A stretch of DNA of 38,362 nucleotides from Flavobacteriales bacterium UBA972 (GTDB lineage: Bacteria; Bacteroidota; Bacteroidia; Flavobacteriales; Schleiferiaceae): contig DBBY01000065.1 of NCBI GenBank assembly GCA_002292855.1, forward strand, positions 3,233-41,594, in the 5' to 3' direction. The position numbers and the translations under genes are program-made. This document shows positions 16,938 through 25,299 of the stretch, piece by piece. The notes beneath the pieces were generated by a model, which worked only from the letters and a program-made list of their open reading frames with translations, ran no database searches and had not been told where the DNA came from. Within the stretch, counting starts at the first letter, position 1, and each line of letters starts with the position of its first letter.

Positions 16938-18340
16938 GCGGGCGCGCAGGCCTTGTGGCGGGAGTGATTCTCGCCGGAGCCACTGCAGTGGTTGTGGGTT
17001 TTGAGCTCCATGCTCTAGCCCTTATTCCCTTTGCCGCACTCGTAGTTTTCTGGGCCCTCTACCATCTCGACAGCCTATTGCTCGCCGTGGTCGCGATCAC
17101 CCCCTTGTCGGTGGCTCTCAAGGAATCCGACTTTAACGTTGGCCTGAGTTTGCCGGCAGAGGTCATGCTAGCGGGCCTAACCCTGTTTGCCTTCCTTCGG
17201 TTTTTGCACCAGGGCCGCCTCCCTTGGCCGATTTTAAACCAAGCACTTACCCAGGTAATCCTGCTGCAGCTCGCCTGGATGGCCTTCACCATACTCTTTA
17301 GCGAAATGCCTTTGGTCAGCTTCAAGGCCGTCCTGAGCCGAGTCTGGTTCATCGTCCCCATGTACTTCATGCTCGGAACCGCCATGGAACAGCCCTGGGT
17401 GCGCAAGCTGATTTTCCCGTTTTATGCATTCAGTTTGGGTATTGCCGCCATTTGGACCCTTTCGGTGCATTCCCAATACGGATTTTCTAAGGAGACTTCG
17501 ACCTGGGTCATGTACCCCTTCTACAAGGAGCACACGATGTATGGAATGGCCTTGGCCTTTGTCTATCCCTGGTCGATTTGGGCCCTTTGGCGCAAGCAGT
17601 CCCTGGTCTGGCGCTTTATTCACCTCGGACTTTTTCTTTTGCTCACCGTTGCCCTGGTCTTCTCCTACACCCGTGCTGCTTGGCTTAGCCTGGTCGCCGC
17701 CGGCGCGGTCTACCTAATTTTTGCATGGCGAATCTCGGGGCGTCAGTTGCTGCTTATTGCCTTGGTCGCGGCAAGCTCTTTGTGGCTAACTCAGGACCAA
17801 TGGATGCGGATTTTTACCAAAAACGATACGGTTTCAAGCGACAACTTCGGCGAGCACATTCAAAGTGCATCCAATATTTCTACCGACGCATCCAATTTAG
17901 AGCGCTTAAACCGCTGGGCCTCGGCCCTGCGCATGTGGCAGGATCGGCCCCACGTTGGTTGGGGTCTGAATACCTATCAGTTTCAGTACGCTCCCTTTCA
18001 AAATTCCTCCCAGCTCACCTTTATATCGACCAATGGCGGAGTTATGGGCAACGCCCATTCCGAGTACATCGGACCCCTTGCTGAATTGGGCTGGCCCGGC
18101 CTTGTTTGGGTCGTTTTGCTCATCGCATTGATTTTTAGAACCGGCGTCGGGGCATACCGGCGATTGCCCCCCGGAACCGACCGAAGTTTAGTCCTTGTCG
18201 CCCTCTTGGGCCAGGTCACCTACTGGGTTCACGGGCTGCTCAACAACTTTTTAGACCTCGATAAGGGCGCTGTTCTGGTGTGGATGTCTGCGGCCCTAAT
18301 CGCTTGGGCAGGCCGCAGTGGCGGGGGAATCAGGGGCTAA
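16904..18340 (+). CDS. O-antigen ligase/polymerase family membrane protein (Wzy/WaaL-like)
   Basis: A 478-residue integral membrane protein with about 11-12 helices. It shows the Wzy_C family features: the loop YTRAAWLSLVAAGAVYLIF (about residue 265), a large periplasmic loop with LERLNRWASALRMWQDRP and HVGWGLNTYQFQYAPF, then MGNAHSEYIGPLAELGWPG before the last helices. Such proteins join lipid-linked repeat units into a polymer or attach the polymer to lipid A or an acceptor; which one cannot be decided. The frame opens at 16832, but ATG 16904 gives the shortest reasonable overlap with the Wzz-like gene; GTG 16955 is an alternative. It is last in the polysaccharide run; no hairpin terminator follows. 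Confidence 0.82.
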   Translation: MEGTQAESSFLSGRAGLVAGVILAGATAVVVGFELHALALIPFAALVVFWALYHLDSLLLAVVAITPLSVALKESDFNVGLSLPAEVMLAGLTLFAFLRFLHQGRLPWPILNQALTQVILLQLAWMAFTILFSEMPLVSFKAVLSRVWFIVPMYFMLGTAMEQPWVRKLIFPFYAFSLGIAAIWTLSVHSQYGFSKETSTWVMYPFYKEHTMYGMALAFVYPWSIWALWRKQSLVWRFIHLGLFLLLTVALVFSYTRAAWLSLVAAGAVYLIFAWRISGRQLLLIALVAASSLWLTQDQWMRIFTKNDTVSSDNFGEHIQSASNISTDASNLERLNRWASALRMWQDRPHVGWGLNTYQFQYAPFQNSSQLTFISTNGGVMGNAHSEYIGPLAELGWPGLVWVVLLIALIFRTGVGAYRRLPPGTDRSLVLVALLGQVTYWVHGLLNNFLDLDKGAVLVWMSAALIAWAGRSGGGIRG

Positions 18341-18456
18341 TAGCCTCGTAGCAAATCCCCTGTATTTTAGGCTTGGTTTCAGGCAATATTTAAAAAAGGT
18401 CGTGTGAATTAAATTTTTTAATACATTGCGTTCACCTTAACAATCTATTAACACCT
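18341..18456 (+). promoter_or_regulatory. AT-rich leader upstream of susC
   Basis: The longest gene-free stretch in the window (116 nt) and clearly richer in A/T than its flanks. A partial -7-like TACATTGC lies at 18422-18429, with no clear TTTG at -33. No hairpin terminator for the upstream polysaccharide genes is visible. The start context before susC (AACACCTATG) is A-rich without a Shine-Dalgarno, as is common in Bacteroidetes. Confidence 0.35.
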
Positions 18457-21400
18457 ATGAAACGCAAAACACTTTTTATTTCCTTTATTGCGGCGGCGCT
18501 CCTGTCCCTGCCTGCCTTTGCGCAGCGCACGACCTCAGGAACGGTCACCGACGCATCAAATGGCGAAGCCATTCCCTCGGTAGCAGTCCGAGTGAAGGGT
18601 ACCAATCTGGCTGCAGTGACGAACTTTGATGGTAAGTATTCCATCTCAGCAAGTCAAAATGCAGTACTAATTTTCTCTGCCCTCGGTTATGCCACCCAAG
18701 AGGTTGCGGCATCGGGAGCCGTAGTTAACGTCAAGTTGTCGGAATCCTCAAGCAAACTCGACGAAGTGGTCGTGACGGCTCTTGGAATTACCCGAGATAA
18801 GAAAACCGTGGGCTATGCAATCCAAGAGGTTAGTGGAGCAGAAGTAACCAAAGTGAAAGACGCCAACTTTATGGCATCGCTTTCTGGAAAGGTTGCGGGT
18901 GTCACCATTCGCCAGTCGGGCACCATGGGCGGATCGTCCAATGTGGTCGTTCGCGGTTACAAATCACTCACTGGTAACAACCAAGCCCTTTTTGTGGTAG
19001 ACGGTATTCCCATTTCTAACGATATCTACAATTCGGGCGGCCAGCGCACGGGCCGAGGAGGCTATGACTATGGCAACGCTGCCATGGACATCAACCCTGA
19101 GGACATTGATAAAGTGACCATCCTTAAGGGTGCTGCTGCGACCGCGCTATACGGTTCACGCGCAGCGAACGGAGTTGTTTTGATCTCAACTAAAAAAGGT
19201 TCCGCTCGCAAAGGCTTAGGAGTAACGCTTTCAAGCGGCCTGACCGTGGGAAGCATCAATCCAGACACCTTTGTTAAGTACCAAAAATCCTATGGACCAG
19301 GTTATGGATCCTACTACGGAAACACCGATACCATCAATGGAACCTACACGGATTACCGGATGTACGACTACGACTTTAATGGCGACGGTACCGTAGATAT
19401 GCTTACTCCCATGGAAGAAGATGCATCGTTTGGTATGAGGTTCGACCCCAACCTAATGGTTTACACCTGGGAGTCCATGGTTGATGGTCAGCCACGTCCC
19501 TTTGTAGCTGGTGCAAACGACCCTACCACGTTTTGGGAAAATTCTGCAACCTTCAACAACAACCTAGCCATTGACGGAGGTAGCGACAACGGTTCGTTCC
19601 GTTTGAGCGCCACGAAGTTTGACATGAAGGGTATTCAGCCCAATTCAAGCTTGCAGCGCAACACGTTCAATTTCAGCGGTAACCTCAAGGCTTCCAATCG
19701 TTTGACTGTTAGTACTGTGGCTACGTTTACCCAGCAAAAAGGACGCGGTCGTTCTGGAACCGGATACGATTCTCGCAACGTCAACCAATCCTTCCGCCAG
19801 TGGTTCAACGTCGGAGCGGATATGGCTAAACTCAAGCAATACTATGATGAGACCAAGCGAAACATCAGCTGGAATCCCTACGGTCCCCTGTACGCTAATC
19901 CCAATCAACCGCATTACTTTGACAATCCATATTTCATGGTTAACGAGTCTTATCAAAATGACCAGCGCAATCGTTTGATCGGTAACATGACTGCTAACTA
20001 TCGCCTAAACGATTGGTTGGATGTAACTGCTCGCGCCAACGTGGATACCTACAGCGACCTCCAAGAGGAGCGCATTGCGGTTTCTTCGGTTGACGTCCCT
20101 TCCTACGTGCGCCGCAACCGCAACTTCACCGAGACTAACCTTGACCTGATTTTAACTGCCAACCGTATGATCGGCAGCGACATCAACTTCAATGGTAATC
20201 TAGGAACCAACGTTCGCCGCACCTACTACGACTTCTTTGGTGCTTCAACCAATGGTGGTTTAGTTGTTCCTGGGGTTTATTCCTTGAGTAACTCCGTGAG
20301 CGCTCCAGCAGCTCCCTCAGAGCAGAATTACACCATCGGAATCGACGGTTACTTCGGACGTGCAAGCTTCTTGTACAAAGACTACTTGTCTTTGGACTTG
20401 ACTGGACGTTACGATATTTCGTCAACTCTTCCATCAGCGAATAACCGCTACTTCTACCCATCTGCCTCGCTTGGTTTGATTTTCTCTGAACTTTTGGATG
20501 TGGACGGAATTAGTTTTGGTAAGCTTCGTGCAAACTACGCAAGCGTAGGTTCTGATGCTCCTGCTGGTGCACTGCGTGACATCTACGTTATGGGAACTCC
20601 CTTCGATGGTACTCCTTTGGCGACCGCTCCATCAACCTCTAATAATGCAGGACTTCTTCCAGAGACTACTACTTCTTATGAGGCAGGTCTTGAAATGCAG
20701 TTTGCAGACAATCGTTTTGGATTTGATTTGACGGCCTACCGTGCGGTATCAGAGAACCAGATCATGCCAGCTCGTGTGTCTTCTGCGACGGGTACCATTT
20801 TTAAGTATGTCAACGCTGGCGTAATTGAAAACCAAGGCGTGGAATTAGTTCTTAACGCTTCGGCGATTCGCACTAAGGATGTCGGACTTGATTTTGCTCT
20901 GAACTACACGCGCAACCGCAACAAGGTTGTTTCGCTGTTTGGAGATGCCGAAAGTTTGCAGCTCACGTCCAATCAGGGAGGCTTCCAGCTTCTTGCCAAG
21001 ACGGGCGAGGCTTACGGTACCATCTTCGGAATTGCCCACCAGCGTGACGAAAATGGCTTGCCCATTGTGTATCCGATTAGCGCATCTCGCGGCTACCGCT
21101 ACTTGCGCACTACGGCACCAGAAACTATTGGCAATATCAATCCAGATTGGTACGGTGGTTTGAACACTGCTTTCCGCTACAAGAATTTGACTGCAAGCGT
21201 TTTGCTTGACATGCAAATGGGCGGAAGCTTCTTTAGCCTTGACACATGGTACGGTTTTGCCACCGGCATCTACGATCGTAGCGCCGGACTTAACGACCGT
21301 GGTGTAGAGCGTCGCGAACTAGTTTCTAACAACGGAGGGGTTAACCTTGGCGATGTAGCAGTTTGGGATGGTTCTACGCTTGACGAAGACGGCAATCCTG

Positions 21401-21735
21401 TTACTGCGGCGAACACCGAGGCAGTTTATGGCGACATGAACTACTACGGTAACTCGTTTGGATACGCAAGGAATGCTCAAGAATCTCACGTTTGGGATGC
21501 ATCGTTCATTAAGCTTCGCGAAGTCTCCATTAACTACAGCTTCCCAATGGATCCAGCCGGATCAATCAAGGGATTTGACCTTTCTCTCGTTGGCCGCAAT
21601 CTGGCCATCCTTTGGAAGAACGCACCGTACACCGATCCAGAATACGGTCTCTCAGCAGGTAACCTTCAGGGCTACCAGTCTGGTGCATACCCAGCGGTAC
21701 GCGAGATCGGTCTGAACGCAAAATTGAAATTCTAA
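18457..21735 (+). CDS. SusC/RagA-family TonB-dependent outer-membrane transporter
   Basis: A 1092-residue outer-membrane transporter. A signal peptide at residues 1-22 (ending LPAFAQ) is followed by a carboxypeptidase-regulatory-like domain at about 24-105 (SGTVTDASNGEAIPSVAVRV) and the family junction KLDEVVVTALGITRDKKTVGYA. The plug domain lies at about 110-235 (GKVAGVTIRQSGTMGGSSNVVVRG, ILKGAAATALYGSRAANGVV). A 22-strand-type barrel ends GLNAKLKF. SusC proteins import glycans, peptides or other large nutrients with a SusD lid, using TonB energy. susD follows after 13 nt. Base use is less GC-rich and more uniform than in neighbouring genes, which fits high expression. Substrate is unknown; no glycosidase or protease gene accompanies the pair. 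Confidence 0.95.
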   Translation: MKRKTLFISFIAAALLSLPAFAQRTTSGTVTDASNGEAIPSVAVRVKGTNLAAVTNFDGKYSISASQNAVLIFSALGYATQEVAASGAVVNVKLSESSSKLDEVVVTALGITRDKKTVGYAIQEVSGAEVTKVKDANFMASLSGKVAGVTIRQSGTMGGSSNVVVRGYKSLTGNNQALFVVDGIPISNDIYNSGGQRTGRGGYDYGNAAMDINPEDIDKVTILKGAAATALYGSRAANGVVLISTKKGSARKGLGVTLSSGLTVGSINPDTFVKYQKSYGPGYGSYYGNTDTINGTYTDYRMYDYDFNGDGTVDMLTPMEEDASFGMRFDPNLMVYTWESMVDGQPRPFVAGANDPTTFWENSATFNNNLAIDGGSDNGSFRLSATKFDMKGIQPNSSLQRNTFNFSGNLKASNRLTVSTVATFTQQKGRGRSGTGYDSRNVNQSFRQWFNVGADMAKLKQYYDETKRNISWNPYGPLYANPNQPHYFDNPYFMVNESYQNDQRNRLIGNMTANYRLNDWLDVTARANVDTYSDLQEERIAVSSVDVPSYVRRNRNFTETNLDLILTANRMIGSDINFNGNLGTNVRRTYYDFFGASTNGGLVVPGVYSLSNSVSAPAAPSEQNYTIGIDGYFGRASFLYKDYLSLDLTGRYDISSTLPSANNRYFYPSASLGLIFSELLDVDGISFGKLRANYASVGSDAPAGALRDIYVMGTPFDGTPLATAPSTSNNAGLLPETTTSYEAGLEMQFADNRFGFDLTAYRAVSENQIMPARVSSATGTIFKYVNAGVIENQGVELVLNASAIRTKDVGLDFALNYTRNRNKVVSLFGDAESLQLTSNQGGFQLLAKTGEAYGTIFGIAHQRDENGLPIVYPISASRGYRYLRTTAPETIGNINPDWYGGLNTAFRYKNLTASVLLDMQMGGSFFSLDTWYGFATGIYDRSAGLNDRGVERRELVSNNGGVNLGDVAVWDGSTLDEDGNPVTAANTEAVYGDMNYYGNSFGYARNAQESHVWDASFIKLREVSINYSFPMDPAGSIKGFDLSLVGRNLAILWKNAPYTDPEYGLSAGNLQGYQSGAYPAVREIGLNAKLKF

Positions 21736-21748
21736 TTACGAACGAATC

Positions 21749-23167
21749 ATGAAAAAGTTTCTTCTTTCTGCAGGCATTGCCTGCGCGGTGGCCTCGTGTA
21801 CGAGCGATATCACCAGCCTAAATGTAAACCCCAAGTCGCCCGAACAGGTGCCTGCAGGGGCTTTGGTTGCCAATGCTACAATAACCCTTACCGATTATTT
21901 GGCTACTCTTAATGTCAACCTAAACAACTTCAGCATGTGGGCTCAGCATATCACTGAGACAACCTACACCGACGAAGCCAATTTTGACTATCCGAACCGA
22001 GATGTCAATGGCAACACCTTTGATGTGCTTTATACCGACGTCCTTCGTGACTTGGCCGAGGCAGAAAAGGCGGTAGCTGTGGATATTAACCTTACTGCGG
22101 CCCAAAAAGAGCAGCAGATGGCGGTTATTGATGTTTTAGAGGTGTATACCTACCAAATCTTGGTAGACATCTTTGGAGACGTTCCCTACACTGAGGCACT
22201 TTCGTCAGAGACGGTTGTTCCTGCCTACGATAAGGGCGAGGACATCTACACCGACCTTGCCGCTCGTTTGACTGCCGATATCGCCATCTTAGGAGGTGAT
22301 AATGGTTTGGGTTCTTACGACCTGCTTTATGGTGGAAATTCCGATGGCTGGAAGAAGTTTGCTTCTTCAGTGCTTCTAAGGTTAGCTGTGCGTGTTGCAG
22401 ACCATGACTTAGCTCGTGCCTCAAGCTGGGGTGCTGCAGCTTTGGCAGGGGGTGTGATTTTGACTCCCGCTGATGATGCTTCGCTGCAGTATGCTTCGGC
22501 GCCACCGCATACCAACCCCCTGTGGGAACAATTGGTGCAGTCGGGCCGTTCTGACTTCATTGCCGCCAACACTCTTGGTGACGTGATGAATTCTTTGAAC
22601 GACCCACGTCGTGGGATTTACTTCCGCAACAACAACGGTGACAGTGTGGTAGGCGCTCCTTATGGTTTGGCCTCTGCTTATCCTTTGTTTTCACAGCCTG
22701 GAGATCTTCTAGAGGATCCAACTCTTGCACACACGCTCATCGACCACGTTGAAGTACACTTCTTGTTGGCAGATGCAGCAGCACGCGGGGTTACCATTCC
22801 TGGAGCAACGGCTGAAGGGCTTTATCAAGCTGCAGTGGGAGCGTCTATTGTTAATTGGGGCGGAACAGCCACGGATGCTGCGGCCTATTTGGCCCAGCCT
22901 TCAGTTGCTTGGGATGCTACCAACTGGCAGTCTCGCCTAGGAACACAAAAGTGGATATCGCTCTTTATGCGCGGAAACGAAGCTTGGGCTGCGCAACGTC
23001 AGTATGATTTGCCAATGAACATTGCTGCCGAGGCACAGCGCGTTACTCCTTTGCGCATGAGCTACGGAGTTGACGAGTATGCCTTGAACAACGCTAATGT
23101 TACTGCCGCAGGTGCTAACTACCAGGGAGACAAGGACACCGCTCCAATTTTCTGGGATAAGGACTGA
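21749..23167 (+). CDS. SusD/RagB-family substrate-binding lipoprotein
   Basis: A 472-residue surface lipoprotein. The signal MKKFLLSAGIACAVASC places the lipid-bearing Cys at residue 17. The protein then shows the SusD-like start SLNVNPKSPEQVPAGALVANA, TPR-like helical repeats (VLRDLAEAEKAVA, VIDVLEVYTYQILVDIFGDVPYTEAL, WKKFASSVLLRLAVRVAD) and the C-terminal pattern QRVTPLRMSYGVDEYALNNAN ending in APIFWDKD. The pattern is closest to the SusD-like_2 branch (nutrient-binding outer-membrane lipoprotein). It acts as the lid of the SusC barrel. It is co-transcribed with susC (13-nt gap) and followed by a strong terminator at 23190. Confidence 0.93.
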   Translation: MKKFLLSAGIACAVASCTSDITSLNVNPKSPEQVPAGALVANATITLTDYLATLNVNLNNFSMWAQHITETTYTDEANFDYPNRDVNGNTFDVLYTDVLRDLAEAEKAVAVDINLTAAQKEQQMAVIDVLEVYTYQILVDIFGDVPYTEALSSETVVPAYDKGEDIYTDLAARLTADIAILGGDNGLGSYDLLYGGNSDGWKKFASSVLLRLAVRVADHDLARASSWGAAALAGGVILTPADDASLQYASAPPHTNPLWEQLVQSGRSDFIAANTLGDVMNSLNDPRRGIYFRNNNGDSVVGAPYGLASAYPLFSQPGDLLEDPTLAHTLIDHVEVHFLLADAAARGVTIPGATAEGLYQAAVGASIVNWGGTATDAAAYLAQPSVAWDATNWQSRLGTQKWISLFMRGNEAWAAQRQYDLPMNIAAEAQRVTPLRMSYGVDEYALNNANVTAAGANYQGDKDTAPIFWDKD

Positions 23168-23189
23168 TTTATTAGGCTTTAGTAAGCTA

Positions 23190-23218
23190 AGCCCCGCCGG
23201 TGACGGCGGGGCTTTTTT
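23190..23218 (+). terminator. Rho-independent terminator after susD
   Basis: A perfect 10-bp stem AGCCCCGCCG / CGGCGGGGCT with loop GTGA, followed by a run of T (23213-23218). It lies 22 nt after the susD stop. Confidence 0.93.
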
Positions 23219-23272
23219 ATGGGATGCAAGCAGGAGTGTGATTTGGCGGCCCCAATAGTTCAACGCAATAAA

Positions 23273-23299
23273 AAACCCGCCGGCTGGGACGGCGGGTTT
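23273..23299 (-). terminator. Rho-independent terminator after efp
   Basis: A perfect 10-bp stem AAACCCGCCG / CGGCGGGTTT with a 7-nt loop. On the minus strand it is followed by a T-rich run (23265-23275). It closes the HD-lpx-efp unit. Its CCGCCG/CGGCGG core is shared with the susD terminator 60 bases away. Confidence 0.92.
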
Positions 23300-23317
23300 G
23301 CGTGATGCTAATGGGGG

Positions 23318-23881
23318 CTACTTAGCGCGTTCCTTGTAGGTTCCGTCTACGGTGTTAATGACGATGCGCTCGCCCGTTTCAACGAAGAGGGGAACGCGAA
23401 TCTCGGTTCCACCCGCGACCGTGGCTGGCTTGAGGGTATTGGTGGCGGTGTTGCCGCGCATGCCGGGTTCGGTGTAGGTTACCTCGAGGGTTACGGTCGT
23501 GGGAAGCTCTACGCTCAATGGCCGGTCTTCGTCCGCATGGAACATTACCATGCAAGACATGCCGTCCACCAAAAACTGAGGAGCGTTGATGACCTCTTTG
23601 GGCATGGGAATTTGCTCATAAGACTCCATATTCATAAAGTGGTAGCCGTCGGGGTCGTTGTAGAGGTACTGGTAGGTGCGAAACTCAATATTGATGACCT
23701 CGAGCTTGGTTCCGCTCGGGAAGGTGTGCTCCAAAACACGTCCGTCGTTGAGGTTGCGCAGTTTGGTTCGCACAAATGCCGCCCCTTTGCCGGGTTTCAC
23801 GTGCAAAAATTCGATGATTTGGCAGGGCGCGTGGTTAAAGTGAATGCACATGCCGTTCTTAATGTCTGCTGTCGAGGCCAT
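23318..23881 (-). CDS. efp: Elongation factor P
   Basis: A 187-residue translation factor that rescues ribosomes stalled at proline runs. It has the three-barrel layout: N-terminal KOW-like domain at about 1-63, a central OB domain and a C-terminal OB domain with the signature VRVPLFVETGERIVINTVDGTY-type ending (residues about 164-183). The tip loop reads KPGKGAAF with Lys32 at the position normally modified by EpmA or other systems; no modification gene is in the window. It starts 4 nt after the ABC ATPase stop and is the last gene of the lpx run. A TACCTTTA box 16 nt upstream may give it an extra promoter. Confidence 0.96.
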   Translation of the reverse strand: MASTADIKNGMCIHFNHAPCQIIEFLHVKPGKGAAFVRTKLRNLNDGRVLEHTFPSGTKLEVINIEFRTYQYLYNDPDGYHFMNMESYEQIPMPKEVINAPQFLVDGMSCMVMFHADEDRPLSVELPTTVTLEVTYTEPGMRGNTATNTLKPATVAGGTEIRVPLFVETGERIVINTVDGTYKERAK

Positions 23882-23885
23882 AATT

Positions 23886-24518
23886 CTAGTATTTTGGTAA
23901 AGGTACGGAATCGCCTTGCGGCGATATAGCGCTGCTGCAGTGCCGCACTTCTTTTGGGTTGTGGTTGCTGGCTACAAAAAGCATTCGTGCAGCCCCATGG
24001 GCAGGCTCAAGCTCGGCCTGCAGCATGCCGTCGAACCAATTTTGTGCGGACTCGTCAAGGTGGTTGCAGGGTTCGTCCAGGAGCAAGAGCGGCGCATCGG
24101 TGCACACGGCGACCGCCAAGAGCAGGCGTTGCCGCTGCCCGCTCGAGAGGCTTTTAAGGCTTCTGCTCCACATGGTATCGCTGGGGTCCAGGTAATGCCA
24201 GGGGTCGTTGCGCCATGCTCGAAGTTTGCCGTGCATCGCGACCCATTCCAATCCGCTGAGGTCTAGGGGAGGCTGAACGCCTGGCCCAGCCCAGCTCGCC
24301 TGCATGGCCCATGAATCCTGGTTGAGGTAGGGCGAGCTCAGTTCACCCACCGAAGGGGGCATTTGGCCGCTCAAGAGCTGAATAAGGGTGCTTTTGCCCG
24401 ATCCGTTGGTTCCTAGTACCGCGACGCGGGCTTCTGGTGACCATGTGGCAGACCATGGGCGGATTATTTCGGTTCCCGAAATCTGCTTACCGACCCCGTT
24501 CCAGTGCAGGCCAACCAT
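23886..24518 (-). CDS. ABC transporter-type ATP-binding protein
   Basis: A 210-residue ATPase domain with Walker A GTNGSGKST at residues 36-44, the ABC signature LKSLSSGQRQRLLLA, Walker B LLLLDEP and a switch histidine in the final SNHNPKEV. There is no membrane segment and no permease gene beside it, so its partner is unknown; a transporter elsewhere or a non-transport role is possible. The frame extends to a TTG at 24563 that would overlap lpxA by 41 bases. The ATG at 24518 begins MVGLHWNGVGKQI just 4 nt after the lpxA stop and is preferred. Its position between lpxA and efp implies co-expression with lipid A synthesis, not necessarily function in it. Confidence 0.85.
   Translation of the reverse strand: MVGLHWNGVGKQISGTEIIRPWSATWSPEARVAVLGTNGSGKSTLIQLLSGQMPPSVGELSSPYLNQDSWAMQASWAGPGVQPPLDLSGLEWVAMHGKLRAWRNDPWHYLDPSDTMWSRSLKSLSSGQRQRLLLAVAVCTDAPLLLLDEPCNHLDESAQNWFDGMLQAELEPAHGAARMLFVASNHNPKEVRHCSSAISPQGDSVPLPKY
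23898..23905 (-). promoter_or_regulatory. Putative internal -7 box (TACCTTTA) upstream of efp
   Basis: Five of six fixed TAnnTTTG positions match. It lies in the 3' end of the ABC ATPase gene, 16 nt before the efp ATG. It could allow extra transcription of efp. Confidence 0.35.
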
Positions 24519-24522
24519 GCGC

Positions 24523-25296
24523 TTATTGCTTGCGGACGATTCCGCGGTCGGATGCCAAGACAAACTTTAAGAGCTCGGTGCGCTCAGGGCTGGAGGCTAC
24601 TTCGCGTTCGATTTCGCTCACCGCTTGGCTGGTGTTGAATCCGCTTTGGTAGAGCAAGCGGTAGGCGTGGTGAATCTCTTCGATGCGGGTGTTGCTGAAT
24701 CCGCGTCGGCGAAGGCCAACGGCATTCACGCCCTCGAAACTCAGGGGTTCGCGCGCAACGATGATGAAGGGGGGAACGTCTTTGCGAACCAGGGATCCGC
24801 CACCGATCATTACGTGGGAGCCAATTTTGACGAACTGGTGTACCGCGGAGAGTCCGCCCAAAATAGACCAATCGCCAATTTCTACGTGGCCAGCGAGCGC
24901 GACGTTGTTGACCAGAATTACGTGGTCGCCAATGATGCAGTCGTGGGCAACGTGGGCATAGGCCATGATGAGGCATTCTTTGCCCAAGATGGTTTTGCCG
25001 AATGCTTTGGTGCCGCGGTTAATGGTGGCTCCTTCGCGGACTATGCAGCCATCGCCTAGAAAAACTTCGCTGTACTCTCCACTGAATTTTAAGTCCTGGG
25101 GCATGCCGCCTACCACGGCGTTTTGGTGGATGCGGCAGTTTTTGCCCAGTCTGGAGCCGGCAAGCACATGGCCGCCGCTCATGATCCAGGTTCCGTCGCC
25201 CAGCACGCAGTCCTGTTCGACCACTGCGAAGGCATCGATGCGGACGTTTCCGGCCAGCTTGGCGTCGGGGTGCACCGAGGCAAGAGCAGATACCAT
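24523..25296 (-). CDS. lpxA: UDP-N-acetylglucosamine O-acyltransferase
   Basis: A 257-residue cytosolic trimeric enzyme that puts the first 3-hydroxyacyl chain on UDP-GlcNAc, the first step of lipid A synthesis. Residues 1-185 are left-handed beta-helix hexapeptide repeats (for example VHPDAKLAGNVRIDAF, GKNCRIHQNAVVGG). The catalytic His is His118 in YAHVAHDCIIGDH, followed by NNVALAGHVEIGD. A helical C-terminal domain (EEIHHAYRLLYQSGFNTSQA) completes the family pattern. It starts 3 nt after lpxC-fabZ, in the order lpxD, lpxC-fabZ, lpxA common in Bacteroidetes. Confidence 0.96.
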   Translation of the reverse strand: MVSALASVHPDAKLAGNVRIDAFAVVEQDCVLGDGTWIMSGGHVLAGSRLGKNCRIHQNAVVGGMPQDLKFSGEYSEVFLGDGCIVREGATINRGTKAFGKTILGKECLIMAYAHVAHDCIIGDHVILVNNVALAGHVEIGDWSILGGLSAVHQFVKIGSHVMIGGGSLVRKDVPPFIIVAREPLSFEGVNAVGLRRRGFSNTRIEEIHHAYRLLYQSGFNTSQAVSEIEREVASSPERTELLKFVLASDRGIVRKQ

Positions 25297-25299
25297 GGG

